A program made the position numbers and the translations under genes. A stretch of 64,000 nt of DNA from a virus, in the IMG/VR virus record IMGVR_UViG_3300032217_000845, positions 61,777 to 125,776 of that record; one strand, 5' to 3'. The stretch's first letter is position 1, and every line of letters begins with the position of its first letter. Below the pieces are notes generated by a model, which was given only the letters and a program-made list of their open reading frames with translations, was not told the origin of the DNA and made no database searches. Of the stretch, positions 12,298 through 17,042 are shown one piece after another.

Positions 12298-12318
12298 TGT
12301 GGATAACCCTGTGGATAA
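12298..12318 (-). promoter_or_regulatory. Two DnaA boxes
   Basis: TGTGGATAA occurs twice (12298-12306, 12310-12318), each the exact complement of the DnaA consensus TTATCCACA, with starts 12 bp apart. Host DnaA could bind here. The surrounding region lacks an obvious AT-rich unwinding element beyond the T runs. Confidence 0.6.
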
Positions 12319-12331
12319 CTTTGGTGGGGTT

Positions 12332-12347
12332 TGTATTCGTTTTTTCC
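12332..12347 (+). repeat. 16-bp intergenic repeat, copy 24
   Basis: Perfect copy, 14 bp from the DnaA boxes. Confidence 0.9.
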
Positions 12348-12411
12348 TAATCACGCTTGCGAGTTGCCTCTACAATAGGAACACGCTTACATTTAGAAAG
12401 AGAGGCTAACT

Positions 12412-12642
12412 ATGGTTTGGATACAAACAAACTTTACCGCCGAAGCAATGAACACGGGCAAGCCAGCGACAGAAACCCCTGTTGTAGCGAAGCCTGAACC
12501 TGTCGTCAAGAAGAAGGCTAAGGCTGAACCTGTGGCAGAAGTAGTAGCAGAAGTAGAAACACCTGCGGTTGAGGTTGAGGAAGTAGTCCTCGCTGAACCA
12601 GAGGTCGCCGAGCCAGAGGTCGCTGAACCCGAAGCAGAGTAA
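12412..12642 (+). CDS. Low-complexity Glu/Pro/Val protein
   Basis: 76 residues. After about 16 residues the chain consists almost only of Val, Glu, Pro, Ala and Lys, ending in three copies of a VAEPE unit. It is probably unfolded. The strongly repetitive code could expand or shrink by slippage. A TACAAT -10 lies at 12371 without a good -35, and GAAAGAGAGG serves as ribosome site. Function unknown; such tails are seen on scaffold-like or DNA-mimic proteins. Confidence 0.6.
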   Translation: MVWIQTNFTAEAMNTGKPATETPVVAKPEPVVKKKAKAEPVAEVVAEVETPAVEVEEVVLAEPEVAEPEVAEPEAE

Positions 12643-12660
12643 TCACGGCTTATAGTAAAG

Positions 12661-12699
12661 TCCCCCTTGACTAGAAATAGTTAGGGGGATTTTCTATTT
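12661..12699 (+). terminator. Rho-independent terminator
   Basis: TCCCCC and GGGGGA flank a GACTA-GAAA-TAGTT stem-loop, TTTTC tail. Confidence 0.85.
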
Positions 12700-12703
12700 G
12701 GTG

Positions 12704-12732
12704 TTGCTTTTGTCTGTGGTATGTGATAGACT
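12704..12732 (+). promoter_or_regulatory. Promoter of the candidate non-coding RNA
   Basis: -35 TTGCTT, 17 bp with TTGTCTGTGGTA, -10 TAGACT, as good as the protein-gene promoters. No 16-bp repeat precedes it. Confidence 0.8.
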
Positions 12733-12738
12733 ATAAAT

Positions 12739-13016
12739 AACAAGGAAGCGACGGCTAACTTGGAGTATGGCTGAACAACCTCAATCGTCAGATGGGGGGG
12801 TAAGGCAATGTCGGATACTAGCGTATCGTCTTAGCGGACAAACGGCAGGTGTGCTGAAAAGCGGGCTTAGAACCGAACTGACTTGGCATTGGTGGTAAAA
12901 CGCAATCCACCTACTCAACTACAAACATAAACGGGCTGGTGTGGCGTTTATGTGGCTAACATTAGTGGCTACCAGACAGAACCCTTAGCGGAAACGCTAG
13001 GGGTATTTCTGTTTTT
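12739..13016 (+). ncRNA. Candidate structured non-coding RNA, about 280 nt
   Basis: A strong promoter and a strong terminator frame about 280 nt with no credible gene. Visible helices are GATAC-TAGC-GTATC (about 12814), GCT-GAAA-AGC (12853), GGTGG-N11-CCACC (about 12891), and the 9-bp ACATAAACG/CGTTTATGT (about 12924-12952). GGCTAAC or GGCTAC occurs three times, near both ends. The only ORF (12767-12898, 43 codons) starts three bases after GGAG and has no usual ribosome site. It lacks the tmRNA, RNase P or tRNA signatures I know. The family is unknown to me; a regulatory or packaging RNA are options. Confidence 0.6.
12982..13016 (+). terminator. Terminator of the candidate non-coding RNA
   Basis: CCCTTAGCG/CGCTAGGGG stem, GAAA loop, TATTTCTGTTTTT tail. 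Confidence 0.85.
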
Positions 13017-13037
13017 GCGATGTCTGCGGTTGCGGTA

Positions 13038-13053
13038 TGTATTCGTTTTTTCC
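13038..13053 (+). repeat. 16-bp intergenic repeat, copy 25
   Basis: Perfect copy, + orientation. Confidence 0.9.
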
Positions 13054-13093
13054 TAGCCCCTCACGAGAGGCGACACACGCACGGCAGGTGGAG

Positions 13094-13122
13094 TTGCTTT
13101 GTTTAGGTGTTAGTGGTATGAT
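13094..13122 (+). promoter_or_regulatory. Promoter
   Basis: -35 TTGCTT, 17 bp, -10 TATGAT. Short leader. Confidence 0.8.
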
Positions 13123-13153
13123 TACTTTGTAATCAAGCAACGAAAGGGAAAAA

Positions 13154-13522
13154 TTGGAAAACAGAATTACTGAAAAGCAATTAGGGCTTCTAAGAAAACT
13201 AGCCAAAGAAAAATACGCACCAAGTTTGGTTGCGGAGTTGGAGAAGTTTCTAGCAACTGATTTGAGCAAGCAAGGGGCTAGCAACCTTATTGAGAAGTTC
13301 CTAGAAGCACCGAAGAAAAGCGAAAGTCCAGAATACAAAGCCGAACTTGCCGAGAGAGCCAAGCAAGCGAGAGAACGAGCAGAACTAGCCGAGCAAGCCA
13401 AGCAAGCAGAAACCGAGAACTGCCGAGAGTGTAAGCAGGGACACCCTGTCGCACATTTCAATTGTAGTTTCCCGAACAGGATTGGACACACTAGGCACTG
13501 CACCGCTGACTTGTGTTTCTAG
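13154..13522 (+). CDS. KQ-repeat N-terminal domain with Cys/His cluster, TTG start
   Basis: 122 residues. Residues 6-55 match the helical unit at the start of the DUF6011-like protein (TEKQLGLLRKL... ASNLIEKFLEAP). A charged coiled-coil stretch follows (AELAERAKQARERAELAEQAKQ), then a C-terminal Cys/His cluster CRECKQGHPVAHFNC..., with HTRHC and a final C, that could bind one or two zincs. The start is TTG at 13154, seven bases after GAAAGGG; no ATG is available. Single-gene transcript. Confidence 0.7.
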   Translation: MENRITEKQLGLLRKLAKEKYAPSLVAELEKFLATDLSKQGASNLIEKFLEAPKKSESPEYKAELAERAKQARERAELAEQAKQAETENCRECKQGHPVAHFNCSFPNRIGHTRHCTADLCF

Positions 13523-13539
13523 TTAGCAACTAGGGAAGT

Positions 13540-13577
13540 CCCTTAGCCAGAAATGGTTAGGGGGCTTTCTTGCTTTT
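13540..13577 (+). terminator. Rho-independent terminator
   Basis: CCCTTAGCCA/TGGTTAGGGG stem, GAAA loop, CTTTCTTGCTTTT tail. Confidence 0.85.
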
Positions 13578-13598
13578 GGGCTGTGGCTGTGGGTTAGG

Positions 13599-13614
13599 TG
13601 TATTCGTTTTTTCC
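13599..13614 (+). repeat. 16-bp intergenic repeat, copy 26
   Basis: Perfect copy; CACGACACGCA lies downstream. Confidence 0.9.
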
Positions 13615-13652
13615 TAGCCTCAACTGCGACACGACACGCATACGATAATGAC

Positions 13653-13704
13653 TTGACTTTCTGTTATCTGTGTGTTAGAATACTTATGTATTCAAAGGGA
13701 ATAC
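13653..13704 (+). promoter_or_regulatory. Promoter with a perfect leader hairpin
   Basis: -35 TTGACT, 17 bp, -10 TAGAAT (13676). Hairpin GTATTC-AAAGG-GAATAC at 13688-13704. Confidence 0.85.
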
Positions 13705-13725
13705 AAAAACGAAAGGGAAACACAA

Positions 13726-13932
13726 ATGTCAGTAAAAACTCTAGTAGTAGAAATCCACTACCAAGACGGCAGACCAACTCTAAAGCCAATCTACGAGTGC
13801 CACAGCGTAGAAAAGTTTGAGGAGTTTGTGGCTTGGCACAAGGAAAACCTACCAATGAGAACCACCACAACTCTCAAAGCCTACGACTACAACTCAACCA
13901 CCCCTGAACTAACAGAGATGATTATCAAGTAA
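13726..13932 (+). CDS. Small hypothetical protein, paralogue of the 9412 gene
   Basis: 68 residues, opening with a beta strand (KTLVVEIHYQDG) then KPIYECHSVEKFEEFVA, similar to the 9412 protein, and a longer C-terminal tail. Start ATG follows GAAAGGGAAACACAA; the in-frame ATG at 13687 lies in the leader hairpin and is rejected. Function unknown. Confidence 0.7.
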   Translation: MSVKTLVVEIHYQDGRPTLKPIYECHSVEKFEEFVAWHKENLPMRTTTTLKAYDYNSTTPELTEMIIK

Positions 13933-13946
13933 GTTAGGCAACCGAG

Positions 13947-13977
13947 AACCCCCTACGAAAGTGGGGGGTTTTCTTTT
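13947..13977 (+). terminator. Rho-independent terminator
   Basis: AACCCCCTAC/GTGGGGGGTT stem, GAAA loop, TTCTTTTG tail. Confidence 0.9.
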
Positions 13978-14031
13978 GTCTGCGGGTGCGTGTGTTAGTG
14001 CGAAGTTGTAGAGTGTGAAATCGGTAGCGTA

Positions 14032-14047
14032 AGAAAAAACGAATACA
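14032..14047 (-). repeat. 16-bp intergenic repeat, copy 27 (inverted)
   Basis: 15 of 16 bases match (AGAAAAAACGAATACA). Confidence 0.85.
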
Positions 14048-14083
14048 CTACGGACACGACAACACGGGGGCGAGTGTGGCTAC

Positions 14084-14112
14084 TTGACTTTTGCTGTGGT
14101 AAGTGGTAGAAT
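14084..14112 (+). promoter_or_regulatory. Promoter giving a leaderless mRNA
   Basis: -35 TTGACT, 17 bp with TGCTGTGGTAA, -10 TAGAAT. The ATG at 14119 is six bases downstream. Confidence 0.85.
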
Positions 14113-14118
14113 AGTATT

Positions 14119-14550
14119 ATGGCAAAACTTCTAGTGCTACAAGGCTTAGTGGCTTCGGGCAAATCAACTTACGCTAAGGGACTTCTATCTATTCACCCTG
14201 CGGGCTACGCTATGCGTATCAACAATGACGACTTATCTACGGCTATGTTTGGCTCTGCGTTTGGCGGTGGTGCTAACACGGCTCAACTGCTAGGCAAACT
14301 TCGGGCGGACTTAGTTCGTCTAGCGTTTCGCAATGGTTTTGAGTTAGTCATTATGGACAACACAAACCTAAACCCGAAAGCCGTCAAGTCATTAGAAAGA
14401 TTGGCGGAGAGTTGCGGTGTTGAGTTTGAGTTGGACAACTCGTTTCTAAGTGTGCCTATTGCGGAGTGCTTGCGTAGAAATGCTCTGCGTGAAAACCCTG
14501 TTCCCGAAAAGGTGGTTTTAGAAATGGCTCGCCTTATTGGAGATGATTGA
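14119..14550 (+). CDS. P-loop kinase, polynucleotide-kinase-like
   Basis: 143 residues. The Walker A motif GLVASGKST at 9-17 binds the ATP phosphates. Asp37-Asp38 in RINNDDL sits where the T4 Pnk-type kinases have the catalytic Asp, and DNTNLN at 80-85 matches the second conserved block of that AAA_33 group. A basic lid (CLRRNALRENPVP) follows. This group phosphorylates RNA or DNA 5' ends; zeta toxins are a related alternative. Only the kinase half is present, not the T4 phosphatase half. The mRNA appears leaderless. The next promoter's -35 overlaps its stop codon. Confidence 0.75.
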   Translation: MAKLLVLQGLVASGKSTYAKGLLSIHPAGYAMRINNDDLSTAMFGSAFGGGANTAQLLGKLRADLVRLAFRNGFELVIMDNTNLNPKAVKSLERLAESCGVEFELDNSFLSVPIAECLRRNALRENPVPEKVVLEMARLIGDD

Positions 14551-14602
14551 CTTTTGCGTTTCTATGTGGTAGAATACTTTTGTAGTCAAAGGGATTGACT
14601 AC
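14547..14602 (+). promoter_or_regulatory. Promoter overlapping a stop codon, with leader hairpin
   Basis: -35 TTGACT (14547) contains the TGA stop of the kinase gene; 17 bp; -10 TAGAAT (14570). Eight-bp hairpin GTAGTCAA-AGGGA-TTGACTAC at 14582-14602. There is no terminator or 16-bp repeat between the two genes. Confidence 0.85.
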
Positions 14603-14614
14603 TGAAAGGGAAAG

Positions 14615-14815
14615 ATGAACAAGTTCGTTATCACAAAGTCAATAGCAGTAGTCAAGGCAGTTGCTCGTGGTGTTGCGGTAGCAACCGAAAGCAAGGCGAC
14701 CACAAACCGAAAGGCGAAAGTTGCTAACGAGGTAGCCAAGTGCGTTGCCGACTTAGGACTAAACCCTGTTGCGAGTGTGAAGCGTGTTGTGCGTATGGTG
14801 GAAACCCTGCGGTAA
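14615..14815 (+). CDS. Small basic Ala/Val-rich protein
   Basis: 66 residues, rich in Ala, Val and Lys, helical, with pI probably above 10 (SIAVVKAVARGVAVATESKA). It could bind nucleic acid. No family recognised. ATG four bases after AAAGGGAA. Read-through from the kinase gene plus its own promoter would both express it. Confidence 0.65.
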   Translation: MNKFVITKSIAVVKAVARGVAVATESKATTNRKAKVANEVAKCVADLGLNPVASVKRVVRMVETLR

Positions 14816-14828
14816 GACTTACAAAGCA

Positions 14829-14864
14829 AACCCGTCTAGCGAAAGTTAGGCGGGTTTTCTTTTG
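14829..14864 (+). terminator. Rho-independent terminator
   Basis: 12-bp stem AACCCGTCTAGC/GTTAGGCGGGTT, GAAA loop, TTCTTTTG tail. Confidence 0.9.
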
Positions 14865-14890
14865 CTTGCGGTGTTTGCTTCGTGCGTTGT

Positions 14891-14906
14891 TGTATTCGTT
14901 TTTTCC
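14891..14906 (+). repeat. 16-bp intergenic repeat, copy 28
   Basis: Perfect copy; GCGACACGCTAG follows. Confidence 0.9.
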
Positions 14907-14955
14907 TAAGTGCTTGCCTAGTGCGACACGCTAGAAAGAAAGTTTGTAAATGAAC

Positions 14956-14984
14956 TTGACTTTTCTGCGGTAGCCTGATAGACT
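14956..14984 (+). promoter_or_regulatory. Promoter
   Basis: -35 TTGACT, 17 bp with TCTGCGGTA, -10 TAGACT. Confidence 0.85.
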
Positions 14985-15033
14985 ACAAAGGTAGTCAAGG
15001 CAAAGGGCTAAGACACAGATGAAAGGGAAACAA

Positions 15034-15363
15034 ATGACCACAGCAACACAGACCACCGCAAAGGTAATCTCTAAGGTTGAGTTGAGTGCTAAGGGCGTAA
15101 AGGCTCTACAAGCGTTCAACAAAGCAAAGGAAGCGGAAGCAAAGGTAAAGGCAACTAAGTCAAAGGCGGAAGCAATTTTGCGGACAGAGTTGGGCGAAAC
15201 CCCGAACACACAAGCAACTATTCAGGGCGTAGTTGTTGCCAGCGTAGTTGGAAGCAAGAATACTTCGTTTGACCGAGATGCTCTAAAAGAGTTTCTAGGT
15301 GAAGAGAAATACAACGAGTTCCTGCGGACAACCGAATACACTTACATCAAAACCGCTAACTAA
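15034..15363 (+). CDS. Hypothetical protein, paralogue of the 2959 gene
   Basis: 109 residues. A Lys/Ala-rich helix (AFNKAKEAEAKVKATKSKAE) leads into AILRTELGE, then a beta strand QGVVVASVVGS and an RDALKEFLGEEKYNEFLRTTEYTYI end. The same order occurs in the 2959 protein. Proteins of this plan are common unnamed phage proteins. The ATG at 15034 is chosen because the ATG at 15019 forms part of the ribosome site. Confidence 0.75.
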   Translation: MTTATQTTAKVISKVELSAKGVKALQAFNKAKEAEAKVKATKSKAEAILRTELGETPNTQATIQGVVVASVVGSKNTSFDRDALKEFLGEEKYNEFLRTTEYTYIKTAN

Positions 15364-15376
15364 GTTAGCAAGCGAG

Positions 15377-15417
15377 CAACCGCTAACCGAAAGGTTGGCG
15401 GTTGTTTGCGTTTTTGT
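15377..15417 (+). terminator. Rho-independent terminator
   Basis: CAACCGCTAACC/GGTTGGCGGTTG stem, GAAA loop, TTTGCGTTTTTG tail. Confidence 0.9.
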
Positions 15418-15466
15418 TTTGCGGTGTTGCGTTTCGTGCGTGTGTTCGTGTGTCTGCGGTAAGCGT

Positions 15467-15482
15467 GGAAAAAACGAATACA
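15467..15482 (-). repeat. 16-bp intergenic repeat, copy 29 (inverted)
   Basis: Perfect GGAAAAAACGAATACA. Confidence 0.9.
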
Positions 15483-15517
15483 CTTTCGCCAGCCAGCCAC
15501 GCCACGAAAGCGAGTGT

Positions 15518-15546
15518 TTGCTTTTGTCTGCGGTTAGTGTTAGAGT
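15518..15546 (+). promoter_or_regulatory. Promoter giving a leaderless mRNA
   Basis: -35 TTGCTT, 17 bp with TTGTCTGCGGTTA, -10 TAGAGT. The ATG at 15553 is six bases downstream. Confidence 0.75.
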
Positions 15547-15552
15547 GTAAGT

Positions 15553-15690
15553 ATGGACATTAGATTTTATGCGTGGAAAGCAGTCGCTAAGGTTGCTAGG
15601 TATTTCAGCAGAGTTGGGTATAACCTATTTAGGCGAGCCGAACACTTCTCTTATCTTTCAGGTAAGAAAGCAAGCAAGTATAAGGCTTGA
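15553..15690 (+). CDS. Very small basic protein from a leaderless transcript
   Basis: 45 residues: MDIRFYAWKAVAKVARYFSR..., basic and aromatic, ending KKASKYKA. No ribosome site, but the ATG sits exactly at the expected transcript start, as for the kinase gene. The next promoter's -35 TTGACT overlaps its TGA stop. Function unknown. Confidence 0.6.
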   Translation: MDIRFYAWKAVAKVARYFSRVGYNLFRRAEHFSYLSGKKASKYKA

Positions 15691-15715
15691 CTTTACTGCG
15701 GTAAAGTGATAGAAT
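15687..15715 (+). promoter_or_regulatory. Promoter overlapping a stop codon
   Basis: -35 TTGACT containing the upstream TGA, 17 bp with ACTGCGGTAAA, -10 TAGAAT. Confidence 0.85.
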
Positions 15716-15748
15716 AGTATTACCAGACAACACTAAGAAAGGGTGAAA

Positions 15749-15991
15749 ATGTCTAGCAACTATCCAGACGGCTCTATGATGGGTTCAGGTATTTACGCAA
15801 GCGAGGTTTCGTATGAAGAGTTTGAGTGCGAAAATGAAGAGTGCGGTAAGACCAATGAAGCAGGTGAAACTTCTACTGACGATTGGGGAAACTACTCTAT
15901 CGAGTGTGAGTTCTGCGGTGCTAACTATTTAGAGAGTTCTCTAAGTGATGACCGAGATGACTACTTAGCAGACTACGACCCGAATAACTAA
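15749..15991 (+). CDS. Acidic zinc-ribbon protein
   Basis: 80 residues with CENEEC and CEFC pairs about 25 residues apart, a plausible zinc ribbon, and an Asp-rich end (SDDRDDYLADYDPNN). The ATG at 15749, six bases after AAAGGG, is preferred to the in-frame GTG two codons earlier. Followed by an unusually long structured 3' region. Function unknown. Confidence 0.7.
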   Translation: MSSNYPDGSMMGSGIYASEVSYEEFECENEECGKTNEAGETSTDDWGNYSIECEFCGANYLESSLSDDRDDYLADYDPNN

Positions 15992-16165
15992 ATAGACTTA
16001 TGCGGTAAGGCGGGGAAAGCCGAACGCAACTTTACATAACTAAATAAACTTCTGCCTAACTTGTTTCCCCCTTTCCGTTAGGCAGAGAAAGAGAAACGGG
16101 ACTGCCCCCTAACTAACCCGTTTCTCCTAAACCGCTAGGCGTTTATTCGTCTAGCGGTTTTGTCT
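15992..16165 (+). other. Structured 3' region or small RNA
   Basis: Three long perfect stems follow the gene: CTGCCTAAC/GTTAGGCAG (16052-16085), GAGAAACGGG/CCCGTTTCTC (16091-16126) and the terminator AACCGCTAG/CTAGCGGTT (16130-16159). This is far more structure than the simple terminators elsewhere, so it may be a processed 3' RNA. No ORF is present. Confidence 0.55.
16130..16165 (+). terminator. Rho-independent terminator
   Basis: AACCGCTAG/CTAGCGGTT stem, TTGTCTTTG tail; the loop contains TTTATTCGT, part of the 16-bp repeat. Confidence 0.8.
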
Positions 16166-16196
16166 TTGTCTGCGGTGTTTGTTTTTGTGTGTTTGT

Positions 16197-16211
16197 TGTA
16201 TTCGTTTTTTC
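16197..16211 (+). repeat. 16-bp intergenic repeat, copy 30
   Basis: 15 of 16 bases match (ends CT), + orientation. Confidence 0.85.
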
Positions 16212-16256
16212 TTGTGCTTGTGAAACCGCTTCCACTACGCAACTTTGTATTAGTAG

Positions 16257-16336
16257 GTTGCTTCGCTTCCTTCGCCTTCGCTTCGTGTTGTTGCTTCGCT
16301 TCGCTTTCGTTCGCTTCGCTTCTGCGGTGCTTCGCT
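16257..16336 (+). repeat. CTTCG-rich low-complexity tract
   Basis: GCTTCGCTTC-type pentamer repeats. A longer similar tract lies at 16750-16980. Both follow a TTTGTATTAGT sequence, so the two blocks look duplicated. Confidence 0.6.
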
Positions 16337-16350
16337 TAGTGAGTTGTTTC

Positions 16351-16366
16351 GTTATCATTTTGTTAT
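16351..16366 (+). repeat. GTTATC-N5-GTTAT direct repeat
   Basis: GTTATCATTTTGTTAT, upstream of the promoter at 16398; a further GTTATC lies at about 16373. Confidence 0.6.
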
Positions 16367-16397
16367 AAAGTCGTTATCGTCTTTGTAATCTTATTAC

Positions 16398-16450
16398 TTG
16401 ACTTTTATTCTGCGGTAGAGTAGAATAAGAGTATGTAGAAAATCTACATA
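16398..16450 (+). promoter_or_regulatory. Promoter with a perfect leader hairpin
   Basis: -35 TTGACT, 17 bp with TCTGCGGTA, -10 TAGAAT (16421). Hairpin TATGTAGA-AAA-TCTACATA at 16432-16450. Confidence 0.85.
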
Positions 16451-16466
16451 GAAAGAAAAGGGAAAG

Positions 16467-16685
16467 ATGAACAACAAGGCAAGAGATACCCGAGCAAGTT
16501 GGGGACTAGTTTCATTTATGTTGGCATTGTTTATTGGTGCTGACGCTTTGGGAAACATAGACACTACGGACTATTACCACGACAGAGCATTAGGTTTCTT
16601 TGTTCTGTTCTTAGGTATTACTTTCGTGCTTTACACTTGGAACGCTATTCAGTATGCGGTATTCCTAAAACGCAATAGACGCTAA
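16467..16685 (+). CDS. Small two-span membrane protein
   Basis: 72 residues. Spans at about 12-29 (GLVSFMLALFIGADAL) and 42-64 (LGFFVLFLGITFVLYTW), with a polar DTTDYYHDR loop between and a basic end KRNRR, suggesting both termini inside. The last gene of the cassette region. No family recognised. ATG follows AAAGGGAAAG. Confidence 0.7.
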   Translation: MNNKARDTRASWGLVSFMLALFIGADALGNIDTTDYYHDRALGFFVLFLGITFVLYTWNAIQYAVFLKRNRR

Positions 16686-16702
16686 CAACTTCACAACTTA
16701 GC

Positions 16703-16745
16703 AACCGCCTAGCCGAGAAAGGTTAGGCGGTTCTTTGTTTTTGTT
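16703..16745 (+). terminator. Rho-independent terminator
   Basis: 12-bp stem AACCGCCTAGCC/GGTTAGGCGGTT, GAGAAA loop, CTTTGTTTTTG tail. Confidence 0.9.
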
Positions 16746-16789
16746 TGTGCTTCTTTCTTTTGCTTCGCTTCGTGCTTCGTGAGAGGTTG

Positions 16790-16805
16790 AGAAAAAACGA
16801 ATACG
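16790..16805 (-). repeat. 16-bp intergenic repeat, copy 31 (inverted, degenerate)
   Basis: 14 of 16 bases match. It is the last copy; no gene follows it. Confidence 0.75.
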
Positions 16806-16926
16806 CTTCGCAACTTTGTATTAGTGTTTGTCTGCGGTGCTTCGCTTCTAGGTTCTTTCTTTGCTTTGCTTCGCTTCGTAGTTCTTTCGTGCTTCTTTGT
16901 CTTAGTTGCTTCTTTGTCTGCGGTGC

Positions 16927-16955
16927 TTGACTTTCTTGCTTCTTTGTTCTATGTT
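16927..16955 (+). promoter_or_regulatory. Orphan promoter 1
   Basis: TTGACT, 17 bp, TATGTT; no gene follows. Confidence 0.5.
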
Positions 16956-16978
16956 TGTTTGCTTCGCTTCGCTTCGCT

Positions 16979-16994
16979 GTTATCATTTCGTTAT
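16979..16994 (+). repeat. GTTATC-N5-GTTAT direct repeat
   Basis: GTTATCATTTCGTTAT, eight bases upstream of orphan promoter 2. Confidence 0.7.
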
Positions 16995-17002
16995 TATTCT
17001 GT

Positions 17003-17031
17003 TTGACTTCTTTGCTTCTTTGTTCTATGCT
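17003..17031 (+). promoter_or_regulatory. Orphan promoter 2
   Basis: TTGACT, 17 bp, TATGCT; no gene follows. Confidence 0.5.
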
Positions 17032-17042
17032 TATTCTTTGTT

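Noticed and set aside
12767-12898. 43-codon ORF inside the candidate RNA
   Set aside because: GGAG is only three bases from the ATG, the composition (GGGGGG, many rare codons) is unlike the neighbours, and no GAAAGGG site is present. Kept as RNA, though not excluded as a peptide.
12739-13016. tmRNA, RNase P RNA or tRNA
   Set aside because: No tRNA-like ends, no CCA end, no tag peptide with an ALAA-like end and no RNase P core sequences.
16723-16986. Minus-strand ORF of 87 codons in the CTTCG tract
   Set aside because: Pure low-complexity Arg/Lys/Glu/Ser translation of the pentamer repeat, with no start signal.
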